A DNA stretch of 64,000 nucleotides from Lytechinus pictus (taxonomy: Eukaryota > Echinodermata > Echinoidea > Temnopleuroida > Toxopneustidae), in the NCBI RefSeq assembly GCF_037042905.1, contig NW_026974141.1, forward strand, positions 7,667,001 to 7,731,000, in the 5' to 3' direction. Below, in pieces: positions 31,561 through 43,558 of the stretch. The translations under genes were made by a program, and so were the position numbers. Every line of letters begins with the position of its first letter. Position 1 is the stretch's first letter. Under the pieces are notes generated by a model. That model ran no database searches. It had not been told where the DNA came from and worked only from the letters and a program-made list of their open reading frames with translations.

Positions 31561-32101
31561 TCAGTATGTGTCAAAAAGCCGTCACACTTGTGCTGGGCTC
31601 TTTATTTCTGCACTCGTATGAGAAAGAGAAACAACAAACGTCATAGTCGTTGGGTAAGGAAAAAGGCGATCCTCTCCCAAATACCCCCTCCCTCACTCAC
31701 ATCGTAGGTCCATGCACACACACACACCCCACACACACCCATACACACACGGGCATTTCAGTACCCGATACCCTATCACCCCGCGTGACAGGCTATAAGG
31801 TGTGAGGCCATGTGTGTCGATCGGTATTCTTGGTTGGGGGGGATGATTGACACAAAAGTTCTTGTGGATGGGGATCTTTCAACATTACCCCCACTAAAAT
31901 CACAAGTTAGGACATTTTGGAGTAATTGATATGCATGGTGTTCTTGGAAATTCCTTCATTGTTGTAGTGTACTGTACTTATATAATTTTTTTTTGAAAAT
32001 TCAATATGTGTTACAAGTAAGCCTATTCTAAACTCATACGAAAGAAAAAATGACAAAAATTGTCTGGACCATGTACATAGTGATCTGTTTATTGAGCATG
32101 A

Positions 32102-32289
32102 TGTATACATAGGGGCGTCGATCAATTTTTCAGATTGGGGGGGGGGGCAAAATCATGAATCAACGTTCCAAAGGCGCTCGATCATACAAAACGAACAAAC
32201 TCACCCACACGCCCCTACACCCCCTACACACATAGGCCTATATTATATATATATATATATGCATACATATATATATATATTTATGTACC

Positions 32290-32336
<47 letters not shown>

Positions 32337-33079
32337 GACTCATGAGAAAGAGACACATATCTCACCCTCACCAACAATGTGAGCGCGAAGCGCGAGCTGA
32401 AATTTTTTAGTATGACATGAAAACAGGAAAAAATTACCTGTATAGGTTTGTTTGTAGTAACTTATGAGGAGCATAGATACATGTATCTCACTAGATAGCG
32501 AGCTAAAATTTCTTTATATTCTGACGTGAAAGCTTGATATTCTAAGCATTTTTGGTACCAATGATTAAGATGGGTATCTAGAAGAACAATAGATGCGAGC
32601 GCAAAGCGCCAGCTGAAAATTTTGATATTTCGATCTGGAAAAAAAAGACAGTTTAATGGACGCTTTTAATAAAGAACAAGATATATATCCAACAAAAGAT
32701 TATTGCAAATTGAAGTGGGAGTTCTTTTGAGGTATACATGTAGAACTGAAAACGGGACATTCTATTCACCTATTTAATCATGAAAAGTATGGGGTTTTGG
32801 TACAGAAATGATGCGAGCGCGAAGCGCGAGCTGAAAATTTTTATATTCCAATCTGAAAAGCAGACATTTTGAGCACGATTTTAAATCAAAATCGAGTTGG
32901 TATCTCAATCTCGCTTGCTGGTTTCAGTGTAGCATTACAATCTTATTTTATTTTTTAGTTGCACATGCGGAATTATTGGGAGGGGGCAAAACGATATGTT
33001 CCCCCCAAATATTTTCATTGGTGGGGCGATCGCCCCCCCCCCCCCTGCCCCCCCCCGGATCGACGCCTCTGTGTATACA
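32102..33079. mobile_element. ~980-bp nonautonomous element with ~20-bp TIRs
   Basis: Left end TGTATACATAGGGGCGTCGA and right end TCGACGCCTCTGTGTATACA are near-perfect inverted repeats, bordered inside by poly-G/poly-C. The interior holds four spaced units with GCGAGCGCGAAGCGCGAGCT-like sequence (near 32381, 32490, 32593, 32812) and an AT tract. No transposase. Confidence 0.75.
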
Positions 33080-33960
33080 ACTTCTCTCTTAAATCTAACC
33101 CGACTGGCAATATCTTTTTTCTTAATGCATGATGATAACATGCAGATTCGGACCAATTAAGACAAGCACAAATTACAAACTGTGTGGCTTCTCGTGCGCC
33201 ATCGGGCTTACCGTCATTCCATAGAGCTATTACTGTAATAGCTATATGGTCATTCCTTAGACGATTTATCTTGCCACCCTTTTACTCCCGTTTATTGTCC
33301 ACCCTTTTGAATTAATTGATGTATTAAAATTAATTTATTCACCACTGGTGGGATGGAACACCCTATCAACAAAAGTTGTTTTTCGTTGGGTTCTTTTATG
33401 TCATGTGTTAAAAAATATCATATACAAAAACATTTCACTCTTTTTCATCTTGAACCTCCACCCATCTGTTTAATAGTCCTGAAAAGGAATGTTTTTATTT
33501 AATAACAATATACACAAATTGCGAGGAAAACAAACTGATTGAAGGCATAATCATCACTATAATCATCATGATCAAACTTTTCATTTTTTCATCATCATTA
33601 TTATAATGTTTCTTCCCTAAATTATTGGGGGGGATGATAATACAGGCCATCCCCCCCCCCACTTGAAATATTGGGGGGGGATATATCCCCCCATCCCCCC
33701 GTGATCGACACCCATGTGTGAGGCGGTGAGACGGCAGAAGCACCATGTCCGAGGCATTTGCCATTTTTATTCTAATTTTGAATTTAATATAATTATACAC
33801 TGCAATTTGAATATTTGGGGGGGGGGGGGGTGTTCACCTCGCTCTTACGCCAGTAGATGCACATTATTTTTCCAAATGTACTTTGAGGCAAAAGGGTAGT
33901 CTATTTCGTTTTCATTCTTAATTCCATTATTGTACCCCCCCCCCAAAAAAAAAAATACAT

Positions 33961-34153
33961 TCAGAGAGATAAGAGTCTCTGCACAGCGGTGTGTGCATCA
34001 CTTTGCAAAGTATTCTTCCGCCTCAAGTAGTCCCGGTAATCTTCGAAGTTGACGTCGTCGTACCGTCTGAGAAAGACTCGTTCGCCCTTGATAGATAGTC
34101 CGTCTCGGAAGAGTTTATAGCGGGCATCATGATCTTTCAGGGTTATTAACCAT
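33961..34153 (-). CDS. Exon 3 of uncharacterised gene (C-terminus)
   Basis: Acceptor CACCCCAG; its first base completes an Arg codon. It encodes WLITLKDHDARYKLFRDGL to AVQRLLSL and stops at TGA (33963-33961). Confidence 0.72.
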
Positions 34154-37100
34154 CTGGGGTGTGGGATAGAAAAGACAAAATGGGATGATTGAAGCAGGTG
34201 AAATAAAGAAGATAGGAAGGTCGATGTGAAGAAGAAGAAGAAGTACAAGAAGAAGAAGGAGGAGGAGAAGGAGGAGAAGAAGAGGAGAAGTAGAAGAGAG
34301 GAGAAGAAGGAGGAGGAGGAGAAGAAGAAGAAGAAGAGGAAGGAGGAGGAGAAGAAGAGAAGAAGAGAGAAGAAGAAGGAGGAGGAGAAGGGGAGGAAGG
34401 AGTAGAAGAGGAAAAAGAAGAGGAAGGAGATAATGGCCCTCCAATGGTTACTTAGATGGAATCAATGACTCTAGTTGGCTGTTGATTACATTCCAATGGT
34501 AGACGCCACTGGATGCACTATATAGCGTACCTAAGGGGGGGGGACAGACTGCCCCCCTGACGAGTCACAACTCATGCAAAGAACGTATCCCTCCCCCCCC
34601 CCCCCGACGAGTCAAAACTGATCTCTGACGAGCCACAAGTGGCCCCCTCCTTTGAACTTGAAGACTTTTATTTATTTATTTTTTTTTTGCTTGTCAATTT
34701 TTTTTCTGGTGCGAAATGTCCTTTACTTGTGGTTGAAGACCTTTTTTTTTGTGGTGCGAAATGTCCTTTACTTGCGGTTGAAGATTTTTTTTTTTTTTGC
34801 TTGTCAAATTTTTTGGCGGACGAATTTGCCCCCCCCCCTCCTTTGGAAAATCCTAGGTACGCCACTGACTGGATGGTAAAGTTACCTTAATAGAATTTTT
34901 TATGCAAAGGGACACACGTCTTTGGACCCAGCTATACCTTTGACAAACTGGAAAATGCATCAAGAAGGAAATTTCTGACAGCTTCCGCTGCCCCCCCCCC
35001 CCCCGTCTGCTTGACTGTGCAAACCCTTCACTCGAGTTAAGGGTCTGAATGTGCAGCCTACAAATGCCTTGTGTACTGAAGGCTCTCTCGCTCAACGACT
35101 GAAACGGCAAGTTTTGTATTAATATGCTAGTCTTCGCATGCTGACACACTTGATCAGAGTTTCAATCAGGGACTGTGCCTGCAGACTAGCCCCACCCCCC
35201 TCCCTGCCTGTAAAGGAGTTTCATTTTTTGTAGGGTGTCATTTAGGGGGAGAATTTTCCTCAAGGGAAGTTCCTCCAAGAATAAAGGAAAAGTGCGCCAA
35301 TGATTCTTGGGTGTGGGAATTGTATCCGGTGTGATTATCTTTTTAGAAGAGTTGTCTTGCTCCACGCTGATATTAGAACACCATTTTGGCCAATGACCTA
35401 AATATATATTTCGAATGCGCAGATTGGAGCTCTGTAAAATACTTGGGATTAGATGACCTTGAGGGGGGGGGGTCTCTCAGACGACACAAAGGTCACGCCA
35501 TAATTTTGTTTCTTATTTAAAATAATAGTTACGGACTCGTCTTCCTTTTCTATCCCTTGATCTACCCAAAGAGATTTGATAAATATAATACCTTCCTGAT
35601 TTACCTCCTTTATTTTTCACGACTTTGTAGTCGCTGCCTGCCCCTTTGGCGCTGATATTGGTTGTATGCAACAATGCTTTGTTACAACTAGTTTCTAATA
35701 CCAACCAACCTATTATCAACTCCCGCTGCTCCTAGAATGACATTCATATCGACGAACTGAATGCTCTTGATTCTCTTGACGTCAATAGGTCTCCTTTTCT
35801 TGATGCCGTCCAGCACATCCCGATGGATCAGATCGTATCCCGGGTAGGAGAAGCACAGCGTCAGCGGTGCAGGCTTTGGTGGGGCGTTGAAAAATCGAAT
35901 CTTCTTCAGAGCAAACTGGTCCTTGCCCATCGACAGCCGTTGATCACCGTGTTGCAGTCGACGGGCAGCGGTGTTGCTGGGTGTCGGTGTTGTCAGCGGG
36001 GTGGTGCGCCCTCTGCGGCGAGGTTTGGACTGAGGTGTGCCATGAATGACGTTGAAGTCTTTCCTGGAAAAAAAATCGACAAAATAGTCGTCATATCAAA
36101 TTAATTAGGCATTCATGAGAAGGAATCGGTGGGGGGGGCGTAATGATTCTTTACAAAGGCATAGTTGCAATAGAGGCCCATTGCTCAAATGGTAAATTCC
36201 CAATTCGTCTGTAGACTGCAACTCGTCCACTCACAACATGGTCTACTTTCATTTAGTCTAATGCCATTCCGTCCATCAACATTTTGTCTCTAACAACCAT
36301 TTGGTCCAATCATCACTTCGTGTAATCACCATTTCGTCTATGACCATTTCGTCTCACAACCAGTTGGTCTAATATCCAATTCATTTTCATTCATTTTGCC
36401 CAATTAACACTTAGTCCAATTAGACCAAATGGTATACGGACTAAATGGCTATTGGACCAACTGGTTATTAGACGAAATGGTGAGTGGATGAATTTACAAT
36501 TAGACCGTGTGGATAGTGGAAGAAACTGATGGAAGACCAAATGATAGTAGACGAGTTGGCAACTGGACGAATTGGCATTAGACGAATTGGAAATAAACCT
36601 GCTTAAAATATTAGGCCTTAAATAAAACTCATCTTAAGCCTTCATGCATTAATATAATACTGAAATAAATCGTGATAATGGCAGGCGTTCAGCAGTATAG
36701 CCAGGGGAATAAAATTGTTTAAATTATTTACAAACACAAAGTAAAACAACAACAACAACAAAACAAAGAAAGGAACACAGAAGCTCGAAAGAAGACAAAA
36801 TAAAGCACAGCGACAGATAGATCTAGACCTGACTTTTCATTGGTTTTCTTTCTCTTTTTTCTCCTTCTGTTCAATTTCTCATTATCCACTTTCTTCCTTA
36901 TTTTCTTCTCCTCATAAGGAGAAGAAAATAAGATGGAGAAAATAATATGGAGAAAAAAGAGAAGTAGGCCCTATATTAAAAGAAAACAAATGAAAAGTCA
37001 GGTCTAGATCTATGCTTTTATAATTTAGGTTCACTCGATTAAAATTGAGCCTGGATCTATCTACTCACCGAACTGACGGTCGAATTCGAGCCAAGATTGG

Positions 37101-37298
37101 GAATTTAATGCTGTTTGTATTCACTCTTCCCCGTATCTTCTTCAATGTTTCCAGTCCGTTATCTGATGTGACGCCCTCTTCGTCTATCGAACGTACAATT
37201 TGTGTGTTAGAAGAGGTGTTCAACAACGACGATGTGCTACTTGCCGATGGGCCTACAAACGGGCTTGTCAGCCGACGTCGAGAGCTGGATATCGGCAT
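33961..37298 (-). CDS. Uncharacterised three-exon gene, 258 aa, RRM-like C-terminal region
   Basis: Exons 37298-37069, 36063-35710 and 34153-33961 join in phase 2/phase 2 with GT/AG sites. An in-frame TAA lies two codons before the ATG. Residues 1-77 are Ser-rich then basic; 78-125 are Arg/Pro/Thr-rich and probably disordered; about 165-230 read IKSIQFVDMNVIL, then RWLITLKDHDARYKLFRDGL, then KGERVFLRRYDD. That strand-helix-strand order resembles RRM folds and the RRM-like parts of some retroelement gag/ORF1 proteins. I do not recognise the family. The introns argue for a host gene rather than a transposon. Function unknown; nucleic-acid binding is only an inference. Confidence 0.72.
34229..34430 (+). 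repeat. Polypurine (GAA/GAG)n tract
   Basis: About 200 bases of nearly pure A/G on the plus strand (pyrimidine on the coding strand), about 75 bp upstream of the exon 3 acceptor of the uncharacterised gene. The Leu-rich ORF across it is an artefact. Confidence 0.9.
34527..34866. repeat. 'CGTACCTA / TAGGTACG' GC-tract element with internal duplication
   Basis: Ends GCGTACCTAAGGGGGG and CCTAGGTACGCC. Inside, GTGCGAAATGTCCTTTACTT and TTGCTTGTCAA are repeated. Related elements lie at 40577-40791 and 46028-46312. Confidence 0.65.
35710..36063 (-). CDS. Exon 2 of uncharacterised gene
   Basis: 354 bases; acceptor TTTTTTTTCCAG, donor GTTGGT. It encodes KDFNVIHGTPQSKPRRRGRT, then LCFSYPGYDLIHRDVLDG and IKSIQFVDMNVILGAAGVDN. 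GC-rich codon use against AT-rich introns supports coding. Confidence 0.72.
36197..36592. repeat. Foldback element 'GACGAATTGG', copy 1
   Basis: Left half is a series of CCAATTCGTCT, CATTTGGTCC and ACCATTTCGTC words; the right half carries their complements (GGACCAACTGG, AGACGAAATGG, GGACGAATTGG) in mirrored order. About 395 bp, in intron 1 of the uncharacterised gene. Second copy at 44370-44742. Confidence 0.85.
36819..37018. repeat. ~200-bp palindrome in intron 1 of uncharacterised gene
   Basis: Arms TAGATCTAGACCTGACTTTT and AAAAGTCAGGTCTAGATCTA pair, continuing through pyrimidine/purine stretches to a centre of TTTTCTTCTCC-TCATAA-GGAGAAGAAAA. The 3' end lies about 50 bp from the exon 1 donor. 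Confidence 0.8.
37069..37298 (-). CDS. Exon 1 of uncharacterised gene
   Basis: ATG with an upstream in-frame stop. It encodes MPISSSRRRLTSPFVG and later LARIRPSV, ending phase 2 at donor GTGAGT. Confidence 0.7.
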
Positions 37299-39786
37299 TT
37301 TTTAAGCGTTCCCAGCTCTTTTCCCCCGAATGAAATGTTATGCCAACTCCGTCTTCCTTGATCTACATGAATTACCCTGAACTGGAATGCTTGATTCGTG
37401 GTGAGGTCAAACAATTTCAAGTCTGAAGTCCTTCATCAAACATCACTTCCCAGCGATGAATCAAGCTGAAGAGGAGAATGTTGATAAGAAAACAAGGAAA
37501 CGAACAAAATCAGAAGAAAAATCAAAGAATGGGTTATTTTTCTTTTACACATTCAGTGCATGCAATGTTTCCCTTTTCCCCCTCTCGAGTCGTGCGCGCA
37601 TTGACCCATTAATATTTGCGCGTAAATACATTGATGCGCAGTCGCGGATTTTATGGGGAATCCCCAGCCACAATTTAAGAGAGACTCTGCGGGGGGGGGG
37701 GGGTTCTCTTGCGCAAACTGACTCGTATGCATTACTCTGCGCATTCGCTATCAGTTGGGGGAATCCCCAATTGAAATAATTTTATTTTCAAATTTATAGA
37801 TCTTTTTATTTTGTTCTGTCCTTTGACGATGCGCCGACCGATGCCAAGCAGACTAAGGTTATTATCACTTTTGGCTTTTACAAGAAATATATATAGGCCT
37901 ATTGAGATACTAGTTATAAAGGTTGTTTGGGAACAATAATATTATTATCATTATTATTATCACAATTTGCATTAACGAAGGGATTTTCACTTATCTTTAA
38001 ATTAAAAATTCACCATAAACATGATAAAGATATGATTATGATCAGTCTATTCATTTTTCACATCTCTGTAACAAAAAAAAAAACACAACAAAAACGGTGT
38101 GTTATTTGTGCAATTATTTTCAAAGGAAAACAAAATCATTAATGTGTTTCGATAACGGGATATTCCGACCGTCATAATACTCGATATTTGAATAAAAATG
38201 GGATCAATATATACTTTTAAAACAATCTAATTTACAGTTTAAACAACTTGATTAAAACTGACCTTAAATAACAGTTGTTAGAGTGACAGGCTTAAACAAC
38301 ATTGCTTGAAAGTTTAAACAGCGTTTTTACAGTGTAAACAATACCAAAGTAATCATATTCTTGGTAAGCCCCCATCACACTTATTCCGAATCAAGCAGAA
38401 TTGGCCTGAATGAAAGGACTATTGTTTGACCACCAGTTGGTCATTTAAATCTACTTCGAACACCGTTCGATAATATCCCTCGAATGTTTTGAACATGACC
38501 AAAACCTTCGGGACGGCCAAAAGAAATGACAAAAATATTTCGAATGCACTCAGAATGCAGTCAGGATATTTAGAATGCCCCTAGAATGTCCAAGAACGTA
38601 GCACGAATTATCAATCTGACTCCATTGCGGTTCATTTTGACTAGTGTATGATGATACACCTGGTCAATTTACTGAATTTCAACTCCAGTTTGGTGAATTC
38701 GTAAGTTCCTCCCAAAAATTTCTAGATTTTTTGAATATTTTTTTTCTTTCCAGCTTCTGCTTGATTCCGAATAAGTGTGATGAGGGCTTAGGGTCCAATC
38801 ACATTAAAGAGTCTTACAGTATATATTCATGATTCAATCAACCGAAGAAAGGAGGAAGGGTAGTTAATATAACTGAAGAGGGGAGCAGAGAGATAAGGAA
38901 TTCTATAACAAAAGAAATGGTCAAGTAAAGGATGGATGAGGTTAACAAAAGGCAAGAAGGCTGATAGATCTGGTAGCAACGAGAGGAGGAATGTAAACAA
39001 TTGCCATTCTTGAGATAGACAGAGGGAGAAGGCAATGTGCTGTAAATGTGAAAGGGGTTTAAAGAAGTGAACTCTCGCTTAGAAAGAAGTGAACAAAATT
39101 AAAAAGGATTACTTACCGTGCGTGATCTTTGAACAAGAAGATTCTAATGTGGTAATGGACTTTAATAATGTCCAAAACAGTCCCCCCACAGTAAATGCAG
39201 GGCGGACAAGGGGGCGTACAGCCAGAATGAGCATGCAAGAAGCAAGAATAAAGAGAAAATGAAAAAAAAAAGGGATTTGTGTACTAGAATCCTTTGTATT
39301 TGCAACATTTTTCTGTTAAAATGTTACAAACTCCTTTTCCTTCTTATGGGGGGGGGGGAGGATAATGAGGACGAAACATTTCAAAAGTTTTTGATTGGTC
39401 AATTTTCTAATGAATATGCATGACGTCATTGTAAACAAACTGTTTCGCAATAGTATATGGGTGGAGTGCAGCAAGCGACAAGCGCTCGGCGCGAAAGCTG
39501 TCGTATTACGACGGGGTCGCATCGGCGTGAAAATTCTGCATCTGAGCTGCATGCTGTATGTTGCTAGCTTGCTACGCTGGAAACGTGGATTAAAAGCGTG
39601 TGGCCATCATCACTCACATCAGCAGTGCGGGACAAATTTCAGCGCTTCTAATTTAAAACACGGAGTGACACGTTAATCGTCGAACCAGATTTGATATCAG
39701 AGATGTTGTTGTGCTTACAGAAGCTCCAATCCTCGGAATGGTTTTGAGATAATTTTTGAGGAGTGAATAGCGGAAAAAACGTAGCG
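37299..39786. other. Intergenic region between divergent uncharacterised gene and KCNQ
   Basis: Contains a G-tract element bounded by GGGGAATCCCC (37652-37770), the MITE at 38363-38794 and, from about 39400, sequence with higher CpG content (for example GGCGCGAAAGC, CGACGGGGTCGC) that probably includes the KCNQ promoter and 5' UTR. No extra gene supported. Confidence 0.5.
38363..38794. repeat. MITE with ~34-bp TIRs, ~430 bp
   Basis: Left CCATCACACTTATTCCGAAT then CAAGCAGAA; right TTCTGCTTG then ATTCCGAATAAGTGTGATG. The interior is rich in TTCGAA/GAATGC words; no ORF of note. Confidence 0.85.
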
Positions 39787-40145
39787 ATGGCTGAGAAGGA
39801 TTTAGGTACGAAATCTCGCAACACCTCCTCACCGCCCAAGGCCTATTCCTACTCGAGCGTAATTGAACTCGACCCAGTCAGCTCGTCATCGGATATGGGT
39901 AGCAGCGGGGCGGGCCAGGCCGGGGGATGCATGGCGTACTCCCAACAGGTGGACAGCACCTCGCGTAGCCCACTGGTCCAAACTCTAAATCTCAACAACA
40001 GTGTGCAAACTGATAAGGAATTTGAGAGAAAATACTCGGAACATGTGAGCAAAAGGCCCTCAGTTCGGATGAGTTTTCAAGGGAGAGTGTATAACTTTTT
40101 GGAGAGACCGTCTGGTTGGAAATGTTTTGCTTATCATTTTGCTGT
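39787..40145 (+). CDS. KCNQ1-like: KCNQ1-type voltage-gated potassium channel, first coding exon
   Basis: ATG at 39787 opens 119 codons plus two bases before a GTAAGT donor. The first ~90 residues are a Ser/Gly-rich cytoplasmic N-terminus. The end reads [20 protein letters not shown], the near-invariant segment just before S1 in Kv7 channels, and its WKCF form is that of KCNQ1 rather than KCNQ2-5. The exon ends in phase 2 inside the first S1 residues, matching as I recall the end of vertebrate KCNQ1 exon 1. The channel would conduct a slow delayed-rectifier K+ current at the plasma membrane. S1-S6, pore and calmodulin-binding tail are not in the window; the next exon was not found downstream. 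Confidence 0.88.
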
Positions 40146-40389
40146 GTAAGTATGACAGAGAGAAAAAATGCAATGTCATGCAATAATGCATGATGAGTCG
40201 TAAAATAGACAACTGTTATTAATGTCAGAGTCAAGTTTGATCTAGATTCCAATTTAGATACCTCAGCTGTAGATCTACAGGATAGTGCAGGATCTCTATA
40301 AACAATCATTGTAGATTCTGGCCCTTTTGGGTAAGTTCAGATCTAACTTAGATTTAAAATGATGAGTAGGCCTCGGCCTACATGTTTGT

Positions 40390-40537
40390 CAGGGGCCGGG
40401 GGGGGGGGGGGGGGGTGGCTGGGGCTTTAGCTCCCCACTTTTTTCCCGAACCATATGTACAAAGGCATAAAATTTTCCACAAGATTGTGATTTTTTACAT
40501 GGTCACACCATCTTTCAAAACTGTTCCACAGCCCCTT
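40390..40537. repeat. MITE 'GGGGCCGCGGAA' relative, diverged
   Basis: AGGGGCCGG start, internal CAAGATTGTGATTTTTTACA and end AACTGTTCCACAGCCCCTT resemble 8372-8532 with many changes. Confidence 0.65.
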
Positions 40538-40576
40538 TTCGTATTTTTAAGTTCTTTTTGACCGGCCCCTAGTATC

Positions 40577-40791
40577 TGGATCAAGGGGGGGGGGGGGGGC
40601 ACCCCTGGCCTGTGCCCCTCCCCCTTTTGAGAGGCAAAATCAAAATTTGTAATGTAAATATGCCGTTTTTACCCAAGTGTGCCCCCCCCCCCCTTTTTCA
40701 AGAGAGGACCTTTTCTTTTTTCTTTTTTGCTTGTCAAGTTTTCATCAGGGAAATGTGCCCCCACCTTTGGAAATTCCTGGATCCACCCCTG
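40577..40791. repeat. 'GGATCCACCCCTG' GC-tract element
   Basis: Shares AATCAAAATTTGTAATGTA, AAGTGTGCCCCCC and TTTTGCTTGTCAA with 46028-46312 and ends CCTGGATCCACCCCTG. Pieces of the opposite end (GGGGCGGATCCAGGATTTTC) lie at 40945-41070 and 46524-46562. Confidence 0.7.
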
Positions 40792-42239
40792 CTAATGAAT
40801 ATATGTATTTTTTTTTAATTATGAAATTCATATCCTATGCCCCAGTCTAGTATCTGACTGTAATGGCAGACATATGTAGAGCCGGATAATACAAATAAAG
40901 TGACAATTATTAAAATTATTCAATTTGGATGATCATTGTTAGGGGCGGATCCAGGATTTTCCAAAAGGGGAGGGGGCACATTTTCCTGAGGAAAACTTTT
41001 TCAATGACATATTCCCATTAAAAATGGATGATGTGACTTTCAAAATGAGGAGGGGCACACTGGTGTAAACACGGCATGTTTCCATTAACATTTCTTATTA
41101 TGGCTCTGATCCTAATGTACTGATGATTTCTTTTGATTATAATTTAAATCTTCCTAAAGTATTGCAAAGTAATGTTTTGACTATAAATGAATTTTCTTGG
41201 TACAATAGATTCCTCAAAGATGCCTCATTTTTATGGAGTATCTTGTGGATGATTTTCACTGTTTACTTTGCTCTTAGCCAATCACAGACAAGGATATCAG
41301 TAGCTTGTAGCAGTTTCCAGTTGAATATCAATAGACAATTATTAATTGAATGCATGCCTCGAGTTCAGTTTCTTCAGTGGGCTGGTGAATATTTACCATC
41401 CTAACTTAATATCTAAAGTAGATAATTAGACTGACAGAGATTCACCTTACCATGAACATTTTTAAGCATTATCATTTGAAGAATAAATCTGAAATTCACT
41501 TATTTTCCATTTTCCTTTGGTCCCTTCCTCTGCATCAAGTAGATGTTGGATTAAAATGAATGAAATTTACTTAAAAGTATGTGAAAATACTTTGTACTTC
41601 AGAAAATTACATTTCAGAAAATGCTTTGAGAAGTAAATGATCACTTTGGGTTGGTCCCTATTGCTAAAATTGCTGCTGAGCTCCTAAAAAAGATGACTAG
41701 TCTACTTTCGCATATGGCACAAAATGGGTGAATCGCTCAGTCATGATTACATTAAGTAAAATCTGAAAAATTATAGATGGAAATACACGGATGCACATGT
41801 GTTTCCCATATGTAGCTCTATCCATGCTGATGAATTAATGAGATGTGCAAAAATATGAATAAACCCATTTAGGACAATTTCGTTCTGTATTGAGCGGGAT
41901 ACATTATCATTTTGAAATGATATGTTTCTTATTTGTCACCCTATAAAGTAATCTAGATAGAGATGATAACGTTTGACCATGAGTTTTGGTAGAGCGTGTA
42001 CCGCTTGGTGACATGCCTGTAATATCCAGTGTCACTCCGAATGCAGCATAATAGTCGAAAGTCGGAGTTGATTTGGGGAAATATATATTATAAGCGCTTG
42101 TCATCCAGGGCGTTTCATTACTTAGCATCCATTTAAGCAATTAGGCATAGCATTTCAAAACAATCAACTTTGTGTCACTCATACATGTATGTGTACATAT
42201 ATACAGATATGGAAGGGAAGGGACGGATTGGGGGAGTAA

Positions 42240-42445
42240 TTACTCGGCTCGGAAGAGAGAGAGAGAGACTGGGAGAGAGGACATAAAATAGGAGAGAAAG
42301 GGAAAGGTCGGCATAGAAAATGCCAAGGATGAGAGTGAAAAAGATATAAAAACACAAAATAGGTAGGAGGGAAATAAAAATAAGTTGACATAGTAAAGGA
42401 TGAGAATGAGTGAGAGAGAGAGAGAGACACACACACACACACAAA
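42240..42445. repeat. Purine-rich stretch with (AG)n(AC)n
   Basis: GAGAGAGA runs and a CA repeat at 42425-42442 on the plus strand; the Ser/Leu-rich minus ORFs are artefacts. Confidence 0.75.
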
Positions 42446-43558
42446 CATCATGAGGAGAGAAAACATATAAAGAACTTGACATTTGGAAGAGGGAAAAGTC
42501 AGAGATGAATTGGGGAAAATTTTGTAATTTGTGTGATAAAAAATGTGCAATATTGCGCTATCTTTCATTTTTAACTCTATTTTTAACTGCACATATGTGA
42601 TTTTGATTGTACAATATATTATTGTTAATCTTGATAATGATTTTTATTATTTGTAGATATGTTGGCATTGTGTAAACATGTACAATTCAGTCTGACTGCC
42701 AATCATGTTTTTTGCAATAAACCTGAATTGAATTGAATTGATTTGAGAGTAAGCGGAAGTGGGAGATTAAGAGAGAGGGAGAGATAAATAGCTAGAGATT
42801 GTACAAAATACAATCAAGTCCTGAAATAATAGTGTACATGAGATTAGAGACAGAATGTATTTAAACGACAGGACAATAAGTTGTGTTTATCATGAATTCA
42901 TGGGAAATGAGGGTAGGGTGAATTGAAAAAGGAAAAAAATAGAAGAGAGAGTCAGAAAGAGAGACGGAGGGGACATGAGAAAGATCGAGCTGGTCTATGA
43001 AATTATGCAAGCCTTGAGGCTTGCCCTCGATTAGCTCCAGTAATTAACAGCAAATTTAAGTGGACAAGGGCATGGACGTGGTAATACAAAGTGATATATC
43101 TACTCCAATGTAAACTTGTATGTAGCTACTGTAAGCAACGTAAAAGGACTCAAATAGGGTTTCAATGCACTACTTAGGCTAAAGCGCAATTTATTAAGCC
43201 ATATAGTCGTTATTTTAGTCCCTTGTGTGAATTCTTCACCACATGTGTGATAAATTTTACATACCATGTACAAATGTTTACTTTCAGTGTAATAAACTTG
43301 TGGTGTTTTAGGGTTATCGATTTCATAACCTATATGAACAAGATTGATCAAAAATTGAAATTACATGTAGATGGAATTACAGTTTGAATTCAGTGTAATA
43401 TGAATTCAACACAATGTTGTTGAGTACTGCAAAGCATCATTATCATCAGTTATCTAATTGTCATTAATTACTCCCTTTATTGACAGTCAAATCACTCTAA
43501 TGTTTTGAGTACAATTTTTACCATGCTGCTGACAAATTTTCTGAAAAAGAGAAAAGAA

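Noticed and set aside
39395-39676. 93-codon ORF upstream of KCNQ
   Set aside because: CpG-richer promoter/5' UTR sequence makes chance ORFs likely; no recognisable motif.
41123-41404. 93-codon ORF in the KCNQ intron
   Set aside because: Overlaps a MITE-like core (AGCCAATCACAGACAAGG) and has no domain.
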